64,000 nt of DNA from JBBATK01 sp044228285 (GCA_044228285.1 JBGAVD010000002.1:682001-746000), one strand, 5' to 3'. Shown: positions 1 through 9,028, numbered from the stretch's first letter. Made by a program: numbers and translations. Notes: generated from the letters alone by a model not told the origin.

Positions 1-53
1 AACTGAGCCGCGTGAAGCCAAGGCAGTGCTCAGACAACCACTGAAAACAAACT

Positions 54-407
54 ATGAATACTACAACATCATACGGACCTTTTGTTTACGCAGCATTCCT
101 GATGCTCAGCGGCGTTTGCGGGTACTTTCTGGGTCCACAGCATGCATCAACTGCGCTCCTTGGTGGCGTTGGCGGTAGTATTCTTGTGACAGGTCTGAGC
201 ATTCTTAATCGACGACGTGTTCAGTGGGCACAGACTTCGCTCCAGAGCGCTCTTGGTGTGTTTGCACTAACCTTTGCATGGCGCGGTGCAGGTGCATGGA
301 AATCAGTTGTGGAGTCACACCCAGATCACTTGCCCATTGCTCTGTTGCTAAGCTTCATGTGTTTGGTTTCGGTGTTTATGCTCGTTCTTGTTTTTCGAAG
401 ATCGTAG
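54..407 (+). CDS. Small four-helix membrane protein, TMEM14/UPF0136-like
   Basis: The 117-aa product is almost entirely hydrophobic, with about four membrane segments (roughly residues 8-27, 33-50, 62-78 and 93-113). The first two have the glycine-rich pattern GVCGYFLGPQ...LLGGVGGS, which recalls the TMEM14/UPF0136 family (usual length about 100-120 aa); this is a pattern match by eye. No catalytic residues are visible, and the role of the family in bacteria is unclear. There is no clear Shine-Dalgarno site before the ATG. The gene is followed by a GC-rich hairpin and then hslV. It is a real gene by length and hydrophobic periodicity; the family name is tentative. Confidence 0.6.
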   Translation: MNTTTSYGPFVYAAFLMLSGVCGYFLGPQHASTALLGGVGGSILVTGLSILNRRRVQWAQTSLQSALGVFALTFAWRGAGAWKSVVESHPDHLPIALLLSFMCLVSVFMLVLVFRRS

Positions 408-420
408 TCTGGAAATCTCT

Positions 421-445
421 AAGGCTGCGGCGCGCAGCGCGCAGC
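421..445. repeat. GC-rich palindrome, intergenic hairpin repeat copy
   Basis: GCTGCG (424-429) can pair with CGCAGC (440-445). The core resembles the 18-mer shared by positions 15503-15520 and 55273-55290, with a few changes. It lies between the small membrane gene and hslV and could act as a terminator or processing hairpin. Confidence 0.4.
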
Positions 446-518
446 ATGAAGAAAACAACAATGCAGCTCATCAATCGTTGTTATTGCGAATCATCCTACG
501 CTTGAAAGGCAGGTTATT

Positions 519-1085
519 ATGTCATCATCACTCTATCCAGAAGTCCGTTCGACGACCGTTGTAGCAATGCTGCGAAACGGGCATGCCTGCATGGCAGCAG
601 ACGGACAAGTCAGCTTCGGCCCTACAGTGCTCAAACACAGTGCTAGAAAAGTGCGAAGACTACACAACGAAACGGTGCTCTGTGGCTTTGCAGGAGCCAC
701 AGCGGATGCATTTACCTTACTTCAACGCTTTGAAGAGAAGATTGAATTGCATCGCGGGAATCTCTATCGTAGTGCTGTGGAGTTAGCAAAGGAGTGGAGA
801 ACAGATAAGTATTTGAGACAGCTAGAGGCGATGCTGGTTGTGATGAATACGAGCGAGCTCCTGCTCATTTCTGGCACGGGAGACGTGATTTTACCAGATG
901 ACAACATCATCGCCATTGGCTCAGGTGCGAACTATGCTCTTTCAGCAGCTCGTGCTTTGGCAAGGCACACCACTCTCTCGGAGCGAGAGATCGTTGAAGA
1001 ATCAATGAAAATCGCCGCAGAAATCTGCGTCTACACTAATGATCACCTTTGTGTGGAAGAACTTCCCGTTGTAAACCACCAATAA
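519..1085 (+). CDS. hslV: ATP-dependent protease subunit HslV (ClpQ)
   Basis: Proteolytic subunit of the two-component HslUV (ClpYQ) protease in the cytoplasm, an N-terminal-nucleophile threonine hydrolase that forms a double hexameric ring capped by HslU. The family start TT(I/V)VA...NG...[13 protein letters not shown] is clear from residue 12, so Thr12 is the likely catalytic Thr1 after removal of an 11-residue propeptide. Many HslV proteins have only Met before this Thr. The glycine motif GTGDV and the Ser/Gly segment [15 protein letters not shown] are also present. Length of 188 aa is near the usual 175-185. An AGGCAGG Shine-Dalgarno-like stretch precedes the ATG. hslU follows 41 nt after the stop, as expected for one operon. 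Confidence 0.95.
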   Translation: MSSSLYPEVRSTTVVAMLRNGHACMAADGQVSFGPTVLKHSARKVRRLHNETVLCGFAGATADAFTLLQRFEEKIELHRGNLYRSAVELAKEWRTDKYLRQLEAMLVVMNTSELLLISGTGDVILPDDNIIAIGSGANYALSAARALARHTTLSEREIVEESMKIAAEICVYTNDHLCVEELPVVNHQ

Positions 1086-1126
1086 CCGCTCTCATTGTCT
1101 TTCATCACCATTTCCGAACCCCAGCA

Positions 1127-2728
1127 ATGAGTATATCGAACAATCAAGTTTTACAAGAGCAGATTGTAACTGCACTTTTACAATCTGAGACCGAAGCATC
1201 AACGAATGCGCACATAGTCATGCATGAACTTGACGAAGCCTCAGAAACGTCAGAACGTTCGCTCAGCGCCAATGCTGATTCGCCTGATTCAGACTCAAGT
1301 GAGCACATTGATAGCAATAACCTGTCACCACTATCGATCCTTCTTCGAGCAGATCCATCAGTGGATAGTTCCAGTCGTGCCCTAAGTCCGACCGAGATTG
1401 TTCAGGAGCTAGACAAGTATGTGATTGGTCAACATGCTGCCAAACGGGCAGTCGCAATTGCGCTGCGTAACCGTTGGCGCCGCCAGCGAGTGTCATCAGA
1501 GCTGCGCGACGAAATCATGCCGAACAACATTATCATGATTGGACCAACGGGAGTTGGTAAAACAGAAATAGCGCGGCGTCTATCGAAGCTAAGTGGTGCT
1601 CCCTTCGTGAAAGTTGAGGCAACGAAGTTTACTGAGGTGGGTTACGTTGGACGTGATGCTGAAAGTATGATTCGCGACCTTTGTGAGCAAGCGGTCAGTA
1701 TTGTTAAGGCTGAGCGTAGTGCGGAACAAGCCGTCGAAGCTGAGAAAGCAGTAGAGGAGCGTCTGCTGTCAATCTTAGTGCCACCTGTAATCAAGTCAAC
1801 CGCTTCATTCGATTTGCAAAACGAAGAAGATATTGCGAATAACGATCAAGAGCGAGAGTTGATGCGCTTCATGCTGCATGAAGGTGCTCTGGACGATAAA
1901 GTGATCGAACTGGATATCTCAGTAGATCAAATGCCTGCTATGCACGTGATGGGTCCCATTGGCTTGGATGACATGGGTATTAATCTGCAGGAAATGTTCT
2001 CGGGTGTACTGCCAAAGAAGAACAAGAGACGGAAGATGAAAGTCAGCGAAGCGCGTCTGCACCTGTTGCAGGAGGAAGCAGCCAAGCTGATTGATATTGA
2101 AGCAGTGGTGAAAGAAGCTCTCTATCGCGCTGAACACATGGGTATTGTGTTCATTGATGAGATCGACAAAGTTGCGTCGCGCACTTCGTCGACCAATGGT
2201 CCGGACGTATCGCGCGAAGGTGTACAACGTGACCTGCTGCCTATTGTCGAAGGTTGCACGGTTCAAACGAAGTATGGTCAAGTAAAGACAGACCACATGT
2301 TGTTTATAGCGTCTGGTGCCTTTCATGTATCTAAACCGAGTGACCTCATACCAGAGTTGCAGGGGAGATTCCCAATTCGTGTTGAGCTGGAGTCGTTAAC
2401 AGAGCAAGACTTTGTCAAGATTCTCACCCAGCCAGAGAACGCGCTGATCAAGCAATACCAAGCTTTACTTCTTAGCGACGGTGTCAAGCTGAGCTTTGAT
2501 GATTCCGCCATCCACGAGATTGCCAGTACTGCTGCACGAGTGAATGAGAACGTTACAAACATTGGTGCGAGACGCTTGCATACAATGCTGACCTCATTGC
2601 TCGACGATGTTCTCTTTCGCGCACCCGATACCCTCAACGATAGCGAGATCGTAGTTACAGCAGAAATGGTCCGCGATCGTTTGTCGGCAATTGTTCAGAA
2701 TGTTGATCTGAGTAAGTTTATGTTGTAG
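1127..2728 (+). CDS. hslU: ATP-dependent protease ATPase subunit HslU (ClpY)
   Basis: AAA+ unfoldase that feeds substrates to HslV. Walker A is GPTGVGKT (residues 139-146), the pore loop is GYVGRD, Walker B is VFIDEIDK, and the C-terminus ends in the usual DLSKFML-type tail that inserts into HslV. An upstream in-frame start at 1049 overlaps hslV, so I choose the ATG at 1127 (533 aa). The canonical family start (SPTEIVQELDKYVIGQ) begins only at about residue 87; the first 86 residues are an extra Ser/Glu/Asp-rich, probably disordered segment. The family is normally about 440-480 aa, and part of the insertion (I) domain also looks acidic. The gene follows hslV directly. Confidence 0.95.
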   Translation: MSISNNQVLQEQIVTALLQSETEASTNAHIVMHELDEASETSERSLSANADSPDSDSSEHIDSNNLSPLSILLRADPSVDSSSRALSPTEIVQELDKYVIGQHAAKRAVAIALRNRWRRQRVSSELRDEIMPNNIIMIGPTGVGKTEIARRLSKLSGAPFVKVEATKFTEVGYVGRDAESMIRDLCEQAVSIVKAERSAEQAVEAEKAVEERLLSILVPPVIKSTASFDLQNEEDIANNDQERELMRFMLHEGALDDKVIELDISVDQMPAMHVMGPIGLDDMGINLQEMFSGVLPKKNKRRKMKVSEARLHLLQEEAAKLIDIEAVVKEALYRAEHMGIVFIDEIDKVASRTSSTNGPDVSREGVQRDLLPIVEGCTVQTKYGQVKTDHMLFIASGAFHVSKPSDLIPELQGRFPIRVELESLTEQDFVKILTQPENALIKQYQALLLSDGVKLSFDDSAIHEIASTAARVNENVTNIGARRLHTMLTSLLDDVLFRAPDTLNDSEIVVTAEMVRDRLSAIVQNVDLSKFML

Positions 2729-2804
2729 GATTGCTGATGTGACAGCAGGGCGCTGTCGATTGGTTGTACTTGCTTGCACCTTTTATAGTAATGAAGAGGA
2801 CTCA

Positions 2805-3911
2805 ATGAAGTTTGTGTATTCACGATGGCGTCCGGACTCAGAAACGGAAGAACAGAAGATGCAACGGTTGTTGGATCTGTTCAGCTACGTGCTCTTGCAA
2901 GTCAATGCAAATGCGGATGAAGCCATCGAGATTTTGCGTCAGCTGGAAGAGCGGTATGGAATATTGTCGGACATGACCATGGACGACTACATTCAAATGC
3001 TCAAAGCTCAAGGTATGATTCAGGAAGGCGAGGACTCAAAGCTGAAAGCCAGCTCAAAGTCGCTGAAGAAGTTGCGCACCGATGCCTTGAATGAGATCTT
3101 TCGACATTTGAAGAAGTCGGATTTTGGCGGACACGAAACGCCGTTCAACGGCTCCGGAGTTGAGCGCTTGGCGGACACCCGAGACTACGTGTTTGGCGAC
3201 CAAGCGTCGAACATCGATGTTACGCAAACAATGCGCAACGCCTTGATACGCGAAAACGAACTCGATCGCTTTTCTCTCCATGAAGATGATATCCGCGTAC
3301 ATGAAACCGAGCATCTCTCATCGTGCGCTACGGTGCTGATGATTGATATCTCTCACAGTATGATTCTCTACGGTGAAGACCGTATCACTCCTGCTAAACA
3401 AGTAGCGATGGCTCTGGCAGAGTTGATAAGTACCAAGTACCCCAAAGACCTCTTGGAGGTAATTGTGTTTGGTGACGAAGCGCGACGGGTTCAGGTGAGC
3501 GACATTCCTTTTATCGAAGTCGGACCCTTTCATACAAATACACGAGATGGCTTGCGCATGGCACGTCAGATATTGAAGAGAGCAAAGGGTGTCAACAAGC
3601 AGATCTTCATGGTTACTGATGGTAAACCCTCTGCCATGTTTGATGACGCTGGAAGACTGTACAAGAATCCCTATGGCTTAGATGTGAGAATCATCAACAA
3701 AACTCTCGATGAGGCAGTCGCCGCTCGCCGAGAAGGCATTACCATCAGCACTTTTATGGTGGCTCAGGACAACTACCTCAAGAATTTCGTTGAAGACCTC
3801 ACAAGAGCAAATAAAGGACGAGCTTTCTATTCTGGACTCGACGGCCTTGGTCAGAGTTTGTTTGTTGACTACATAGCCAATCGTCGAAAGAACATTCGCG
3901 GAATGCGATAG
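2805..3911 (+). CDS. VWA domain protein (MIDAS type)
   Basis: 368-aa soluble protein whose C-terminal half is a von Willebrand factor A domain: VLMIDISHSM carries the metal-site DxSxS motif, followed by a MALAELI helix, a conserved Thr (TNTRDG) and MVTDGKPSA, the usual second Asp strand. The N-terminal half is charged and helical with no recognised domain. The ATG at 2805 is chosen over an upstream in-frame start because GAAGAGGA lies just before it. Such proteins often work with MoxR-type AAA ATPases in metal-dependent assembly; none is encoded nearby except HslU, so a partner is not apparent. No signal peptide, so probably cytoplasmic. Confidence 0.8.
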   Translation: MKFVYSRWRPDSETEEQKMQRLLDLFSYVLLQVNANADEAIEILRQLEERYGILSDMTMDDYIQMLKAQGMIQEGEDSKLKASSKSLKKLRTDALNEIFRHLKKSDFGGHETPFNGSGVERLADTRDYVFGDQASNIDVTQTMRNALIRENELDRFSLHEDDIRVHETEHLSSCATVLMIDISHSMILYGEDRITPAKQVAMALAELISTKYPKDLLEVIVFGDEARRVQVSDIPFIEVGPFHTNTRDGLRMARQILKRAKGVNKQIFMVTDGKPSAMFDDAGRLYKNPYGLDVRIINKTLDEAVAARREGITISTFMVAQDNYLKNFVEDLTRANKGRAFYSGLDGLGQSLFVDYIANRRKNIRGMR

Positions 3912-4047
3912 TGTCTATCGCGCTCATAGTGCCTTGATGTGGAGTCAACATTGAGGTGCGCATGGACATTGGTGGTTGCATTCGACACACATCTCTTCGG
4001 TGGTCCTGAACTTCTTGTATAGTCTTCTCATACGTCTCTTTCTGTAA

Positions 4048-4066
4048 CGCGGCGCGTTGCGCCGCG
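4048..4066. terminator. GC-rich hairpin between convergent genes
   Basis: CGCGGCGC pairs with GCGCCGCG (8 bp) around a GTT loop. It lies between the VWA gene (+) and the RnfD/DUF2330 gene (-) and could end transcription from either side, although no long T-tract follows. The sequence is related to the dispersed hairpin repeats at 421, 15503 and 55273. Confidence 0.5.
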
Positions 4067-4180
4067 CTTCAGATTTCGTGTTGCTTCGAAGAGAGTCAAC
4101 GCCATCAGGAGCCCCACAAACGACTCTCCCTTCCTCCAATACCAACCTCGCATCAATTCGACATACAGCCAGTCTCGCCC

Positions 4181-6328
4181 CTACTGTTTGCGATTACTTT
4201 CAAGCTCATTGATATATCGATCTGCCTGTTGATAGTTCAATGATGTATTGCTCAAACTCTGATAGTTCTCAATCTCATCCTCACGACGATCGCGCACCTC
4301 GTCTAGATATTTGTTTACATCTCCGCAGTCGAACTGCGTTGTGGGGTGATGGACAACGTATCTCACCTGGTAGTTTGTTGTATTGTAGGTTTCGATGAAA
4401 CTCAGATCCTGTGGAAATGAGGCTCGGTCATAGCGCAGATGCAAGCGCGTAAGATAAACGTGCGGGGTATGAGATAGCCAGTTTACACCGCATTCTGCGA
4501 GCACCCCTTGGTCAGGCACAACACCAGTGCATGGGTCACAGTGCATATAGTTTGATGGGCTGAGGTCCCAAGCGTACTCCATAAACACAACATTGTGATG
4601 GCGCCGACGATACTGTTCGTTGAAGACATCGTTGTAGAACTTGGCAAAGTTGGGCTTGACGAAGAGTGGAATATCTTTGTCAGTGGGCAACTTTACCGTG
4701 CGGTAATTCACGGTCTCTACCTGACCCCTCGCTGAGAAAATATAGACCGTTAAGTCTTGCGCCTCGTTTGCATTTGCCATACCCAATCGGATAGGAAGCA
4801 TATAGCGATCTGAGTTGTAGCTGATTTGCAGAGGTCTAAGAGACTGAAAGCCCGCTTTGATGCGTTCTCCAAGGTTAACTTTTGCAACCAAGAAGTTGAG
4901 TTTCGATTTGATGTAGGGCTCGATAACATCAGACGCATTCTTAGGAATCTTATATCCGTTAGTTGTAAGCCACTCTTCAAGGGCTGCAGATTCGTCGGCC
5001 GAGAGTATGACAATATCGTATTCACCAACAGTATACTGAGCTTCTACGCGTACAGCTGGTTTCTGAAGTTGCTTTCCTGTGCTTAGGTCTGCCCTGAGTT
5101 CTAAGGCGTTAGTACGCACGACCGCTTCATACCGTGTGCAGGGTCCTTGGTCGTAGTATTCTGCAAGTCGTGGCGTAGAATAGTCGTTGAGTGTTTGAAA
5201 GAGGGTAGGACTAAGCACGCGTACGTTCTCCTTCTTCAGCACTTCGGGTACTGGGATAATCATTGCGAAGTCACGAACGTCACCTTGGAAGTCTGACTCC
5301 ATCGTTACTGTTGTGTGATTCCCAAGGTGCGCAATAATGACCTGCGAGCTTTTGTTCAACAGTTTTGTATCTGCTTTCGCTGCATAGAAGCCGCAGAATG
5401 CGTACACGGTTGTGCTGTGATCACCTACAAGGACAATCAACACGCACAGAGCGGAAACACTTTTGCGCCAGAAAGCAATGTGGAAGCCTGAACCTGACTG
5501 CCACTGAAAACGCGCAGCTGGGAAGTAGTGATCAATGAGTGGACTGAGTGGAGTCATGAAAACGAGTGCCCAAAGAGGTGCTGCGTTCATGTAGAAAATG
5601 TTCGAAAGAACTGCGGCAAGTAGCCCAACTGAGATCGTCCATACTATACGTGGAACGCGGGCATAAGGAATTGTCTTGGGGTCTGTGATCATGAAAAAGG
5701 CAAAGAGGTAGAGTGAACCTGCAGTGAACTTGTGCAGAACAAAGTCTGCAGGCCATCCGAGATAGGCAACATTCCAAGCCACCTCAAACACAAAGTAACT
5801 GAGCAAGAAGCTCAGGCTGACTTCAAGTCTGTCGGCCCTGCTTAATACGATAGCGCCCGCTGCCATCACGATGAAGAGGAGAGTGAGATCATTGCCCCAC
5901 TGCGCAGGCGAGATCCAAGCGTGACCTATAAGTTTCATTGCCACTAGTATGGCTAGGTTGGTGGGGTTGAACAGATGCTTGTCGCCAACACGAAGAATGA
6001 ACTTCGAACTAATGGCGATGACGGAGACGAGAGCGGCTATCCACAGAGAATCTACCCGCAGAAGTAAGCAGAGGCTTAGCGAGGAGATGAGTGCGCTCTT
6101 CAGAGAATGAAGATTGCGTATCCACTCGTGCTTTTTCCTCGTGATGAGAATGGCAAGGAGTTGAGTTGCAACTGATGCAGCTATGGTCACAATAACTTGG
6201 GCTGCGCCAATGTCCCAATCCAACGTTCCTACACCTAAACATAAGAAGAGAGATAGTGCTGCGATTTGAAAGTCGCGAGGATCGCGAGTCCGCAATGCTG
6301 GGATCCAACGAGATACTGATGCTACCAT
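4181..6328 (-). CDS. RnfD/NqrB-like membrane domain fused to DUF2330 domain
   Basis: The 715-aa protein has two parts. Residues about 20-310 form a polytopic membrane domain resembling RnfD/NqrB (HLFNPTNLAIL, WISPAQWG, KFTAGSLYLFAFFMITDP). Classical RnfD/NqrB proteins bind FMN covalently through an SGAT motif; I do not see one, so this is the short RnfD-like form. Residues about 325-700 match the DUF2330 pattern: FCGFYAAKAD after a hydrophobic stretch, DFAMIIPVPEVL, TPRLAEYYDQGPC, and a late CDPC pair. DUF2330 is usually a secreted protein of unknown function, so the second half is probably outside the cytoplasmic membrane. I prefer ATG 6328, with GTGGAG six bases upstream, over GTG 6340. The gene stands alone between convergent and co-directional neighbours. 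Redox function is inference. Confidence 0.75.
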   Translation of the reverse strand: MVASVSRWIPALRTRDPRDFQIAALSLFLCLGVGTLDWDIGAAQVIVTIAASVATQLLAILITRKKHEWIRNLHSLKSALISSLSLCLLLRVDSLWIAALVSVIAISSKFILRVGDKHLFNPTNLAILVAMKLIGHAWISPAQWGNDLTLLFIVMAAGAIVLSRADRLEVSLSFLLSYFVFEVAWNVAYLGWPADFVLHKFTAGSLYLFAFFMITDPKTIPYARVPRIVWTISVGLLAAVLSNIFYMNAAPLWALVFMTPLSPLIDHYFPAARFQWQSGSGFHIAFWRKSVSALCVLIVLVGDHSTTVYAFCGFYAAKADTKLLNKSSQVIIAHLGNHTTVTMESDFQGDVRDFAMIIPVPEVLKKENVRVLSPTLFQTLNDYSTPRLAEYYDQGPCTRYEAVVRTNALELRADLSTGKQLQKPAVRVEAQYTVGEYDIVILSADESAALEEWLTTNGYKIPKNASDVIEPYIKSKLNFLVAKVNLGERIKAGFQSLRPLQISYNSDRYMLPIRLGMANANEAQDLTVYIFSARGQVETVNYRTVKLPTDKDIPLFVKPNFAKFYNDVFNEQYRRRHHNVVFMEYAWDLSPSNYMHCDPCTGVVPDQGVLAECGVNWLSHTPHVYLTRLHLRYDRASFPQDLSFIETYNTTNYQVRYVVHHPTTQFDCGDVNKYLDEVRDRREDEIENYQSLSNTSLNYQQADRYINELESNRKQ

Positions 6329-6502
6329 GAAGTACTCCACAGAATGGTTGAAAAATGATCAACTGTCTGTAGGTTTCAAATGCACTCAAGATGGTTACAT
6401 CTGCTGTTCAATAATTTCTTCGTAGGCTCACTCATAGCGCGAACTCCAGACTACAGCGAAGATCCAGTCTTTAGAAAAGAAGGGGAGTACAGCTGCAAAT
6501 CA

Positions 6503-6524
6503 GAGTAATGAAGGAGAATTACTC
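6503..6524 (-). terminator. Weak hairpin at uvrC stop
   Basis: GAGTAAT (6503-6509) and ATTACTC (6518-6524) form a 7-bp stem that overlaps the uvrC stop codon. Read on the minus strand it is followed by TGATTTG, so it is at best a weak terminator. Confidence 0.3.
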
Positions 6525-8468
6525 CAGATTGCTGCGGTCATGTTCAGAATGATCTGTGTCGTCTTCGAAGATATTCTCATCCTCGTCGTTATCAAGAACT
6601 TCGGTGCTGTCTTGTTGTGTATGAAAGTATGCATGCACTCGGGCAGCTGCGCCGGCACCAACGAGAGCAGCCAAATCTGAAAGAGAAGCTGCTTTCACAG
6701 ATTCGACGGAACCAAGTTCAGTAAGGAGAGTTTGTGCTTTCTTTGCACCGATGCCTTCAATGCTCGTGAGCTCCGTTTGTATGGTTCTCTTTGAACGAAG
6801 TTCTCGATGGAAGGTAATGGCGAAGCGATGAGCTTCATCGCGAAGCTGTTGAATCAAACGTAATGCACCAGAGCTGCGAGGGAGGAGGATGGCATCGCTT
6901 TGTTCTGGGAGGAAGACCTCTTCTAAGCGCTTAGCTAGACCAATGAGAGGAATCTTTCCATAGAGATCGAGTGACTTCAAAATCTCAACCGCCGAAGAAA
7001 GCTGTCCTTTGCCTCCATCAATAATGATGAGGTCTGGGAGGTGACCATTCTCGGCTTTCAAACGACGATAGCGTCGTTCTACTACTTCTCTCATAGCAGC
7101 GAAATCGTCGTTACCAACAAAAGACTTTACTTTGAACTTGCGATACTCGCTTTTTCTAGGACGTCCATCAACAAACACAACCATCGATGAGACATAGTCC
7201 GTGCCCTGCAAGTGAGAGTTATCGAAACACTCAATTCTACGTGGAGCACGTTGCAGGTTCAAGTCGCGTTGCAAGGATGCTACTGCTCGAGGTACTGCTT
7301 CTTCGCGCTTCATGTTTTGTAACTGTAAGTCGCGCAGGAGAAACTCAGCATTAGCACTAGCCATGTTGATGAGTTTCTTCTTTTCTCCGATTTTGGGAAC
7401 GACTAGATCGACAGCGCTAGAGCGTTTCTTCGACAGCCAGTCAATAAAGAAGTCGTCGTTAGGTATCTCACAGGGCAGAAAGACTTCCGGTGGGATAGTG
7501 TCACTCTCTAGGTAATACTTAGACAAAGTTCCTTCGATGATCTCAGCATCTTCTTGATGCAGGACATTCGATACGATGAAGTGTCGCTTACCAATGAGCT
7601 TCCCATCTCGAATAGTGAAGATGACAGTGCATGCTTGATGGTCGTCTCGACTCAGAGCGAAGACATCACGATCCACAAGATCAGTGGTCATGACCTTTTG
7701 TCGTTCAGCATATTCGCGAAGCACCGACAAGCGATTGCGGACGCGAGCGGCTTCCTCAAAAAGCATGAGTTCAGACAGGCTTATCATTGAGTCTTCGAGC
7801 TGTCGCTCAACGTCGCGAGTGCGACCATTCAGAATTTGAATCGCCTGCTTTATGTGAGATGCATAGTGAGCTCGATCAACGAAGGCTTGGCAGGGACCTT
7901 CGCATTTCTTGATATGATAGTCCAGGCAAACCTTATACCTTGACATGGCGATTGTGTCGTCTGTTAGAGGCAAATCACAGCTTCGAAGTGGAAAAAGTGA
8001 CCGAAGTGTTCGAAGCAACGAGTACATGTAGCGCAAGTCTGTGTAAGGACCGAAGTACTTACTTCCGTCTCGAATGAGCTTGCGAGTTGAGAAGACCCGA
8101 GGGTATTCTTCGTTTGTGACCCGGATATAGGGATAGGATTTGTCGTCCTTCAGAAGAATGTTGTACCGTGGCTTGTGCTCCTTGATCAGGTTGTTTTCAA
8201 GCAGCAGCGCCTCTGCCTCAGAATCGGTAACGATAACCTCAACATCGACGATTTTGGACATCAAAATCTTCGTTTTTGCATCAACCTGGCGGTTGTGGTC
8301 GAAGTACTGTCGTACTCGATTTCGCAAATTCTTCGCTTTTCCAACATAAATTATCTTGTCTTCAGCGTTCTTGTGGAAGTACACACCAGGTTTGGTGGGC
8401 AGCGATGAGATCTTCTCGCGCAGCGAGAGAGGGATGTCGGGGGGTGATTCAGGGTCGAATTCAGTCAT
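6519..8468 (-). CDS. uvrC: Excinuclease ABC subunit C
   Basis: UvrC makes both incisions around bulky DNA lesions in nucleotide excision repair together with UvrA and UvrB. The order of domains is complete: GIY-YIG nuclease (KPGVYFHKNAEDKIIYVGKAKNLRNRV, quoted here in part, residues ~25-55), a UVR helix pair around residue 210, the RNase H-like C-terminal nuclease (IECFDNSHLQG, DGRPRKSEYRKF, DLIIIDGGKGQL) and tandem helix-hairpin-helix motifs (SIEGIGAKKAQTLL). A very acidic tail of about 30 residues follows. Length of 649 aa is normal to slightly long. ATG 8468 places the start 19 residues before the GIY-YIG domain, typical of the family. It is divergent from secG. Confidence 0.95.
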   Translation of the reverse strand: MTEFDPESPPDIPLSLREKISSLPTKPGVYFHKNAEDKIIYVGKAKNLRNRVRQYFDHNRQVDAKTKILMSKIVDVEVIVTDSEAEALLLENNLIKEHKPRYNILLKDDKSYPYIRVTNEEYPRVFSTRKLIRDGSKYFGPYTDLRYMYSLLRTLRSLFPLRSCDLPLTDDTIAMSRYKVCLDYHIKKCEGPCQAFVDRAHYASHIKQAIQILNGRTRDVERQLEDSMISLSELMLFEEAARVRNRLSVLREYAERQKVMTTDLVDRDVFALSRDDHQACTVIFTIRDGKLIGKRHFIVSNVLHQEDAEIIEGTLSKYYLESDTIPPEVFLPCEIPNDDFFIDWLSKKRSSAVDLVVPKIGEKKKLINMASANAEFLLRDLQLQNMKREEAVPRAVASLQRDLNLQRAPRRIECFDNSHLQGTDYVSSMVVFVDGRPRKSEYRKFKVKSFVGNDDFAAMREVVERRYRRLKAENGHLPDLIIIDGGKGQLSSAVEILKSLDLYGKIPLIGLAKRLEEVFLPEQSDAILLPRSSGALRLIQQLRDEAHRFAITFHRELRSKRTIQTELTSIEGIGAKKAQTLLTELGSVESVKAASLSDLAALVGAGAAARVHAYFHTQQDSTEVLDNDEDENIFEDDTDHSEHDRSNLE

Positions 8469-8565
8469 ATAGGCTCGCGCAAAATAGCAATTCCCTTCGG
8501 TACCATCGATTGTTCAACCAATTGCTTCTCTCGAGTTGAGTGGCGCGAAGCATCAATTTCATTGA

Positions 8566-8597
8566 TTTGGCAGAAAAGCATTTCCTGAGTATCTTTG
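8566..8597 (+). promoter_or_regulatory. Bacteroidota-type promoter of secG
   Basis: TTTG at 8566-8569 and TATCTTTG at 8590-8597 are separated by exactly 20 bp. This fits the published Bacteroidota consensus TTTG/TAnnTTTG with a spacer near 19-21 bp, recognised by the short primary sigma factor of that group; such a sigma factor is encoded at 22822-23685. The core lies 26 nt before the secG start. Confidence 0.7.
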
Positions 8598-8623
8598 TCG
8601 CTCACATTTTCTCCCAAAAAACG

Positions 8624-9028
8624 ATGTTTATTTTTCTTGTCATTTTGTCTTGTTTTGCCGGTTTGCTTCTCATTGGCGCCGTATTAATCCAACCAGGTAA
8701 GGGCGATATGGCCGCTGGTTTCGGTGGTGTAGGTGGTCAATTTGGATCGATGATCGGCATGCGTCGTGCCGCAGATTTCATCGTGAAGACGACGATTGGT
8801 TTAGCGATCGCGATTTTCGTTTTTTCAGTAAGTGCAAATACGATTTTCAAGCCAACAGAAGCTGAGAACACTGTTACTCCTTTCGAAGGAATGGAAACAG
8901 GTCCAACAAGTTCCGCTCCTGCAGCTGCGCCAGCAGCAGCTCCGGCACAACAACCAGCACAACAACCAGCACAACAACCAGCTCAGGCTCAACCAGCTCA
9001 GCAAAATCCAGCTCCGGCAGCTAAGTAA
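8624..9028 (+). CDS. secG: Preprotein translocase subunit SecG with Ala/Pro/Gln-rich tail
   Basis: Accessory subunit of the SecYEG channel in the cytoplasmic membrane. The first 75 residues show the two SecG helices around the conserved loop LLIGAVLIQPGKGD...FGGVGGQFGS. The start at ATG 8624 is chosen because the helix begins at once and a good promoter ends at 8597; the longer frame from GTG 8540 would run through the promoter. After about residue 90 the protein continues as a low-complexity Ala/Pro/Gln tail (AQQPAQQPA...), giving 134 aa. Three perfect 12-bp copies of GCACAACAACCA encode part of it. Extended tails of this sort are seen in other Bacteroidota SecG proteins. Confidence 0.92.
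   Translation: MFIFLVILSCFAGLLLIGAVLIQPGKGDMAAGFGGVGGQFGSMIGMRRAADFIVKTTIGLAIAIFVFSVSANTIFKPTEAENTVTPFEGMETGPTSSAPAAAPAAAPAQQPAQQPAQQPAQAQPAQQNPAPAAK
8945..8980 (+). repeat. Three tandem 12-bp repeats in secG
   Basis: GCACAACAACCA occurs three times without mismatch at 8945-8956, 8957-8968 and 8969-8980, in frame, encoding AQQP units. Related degenerate units follow up to about 9008. Confidence 0.9.

Noticed and set aside
1..53. Possible end of an upstream gene
   Set aside because: Two frames remain open for a few codons but there is too little sequence to assign any gene.
8945..8980. Short direct repeats as a possible CRISPR array
   Set aside because: Units are adjacent 12-mers without spacers, inside a coding frame; the hexamers at 58546 fail for the same reason.
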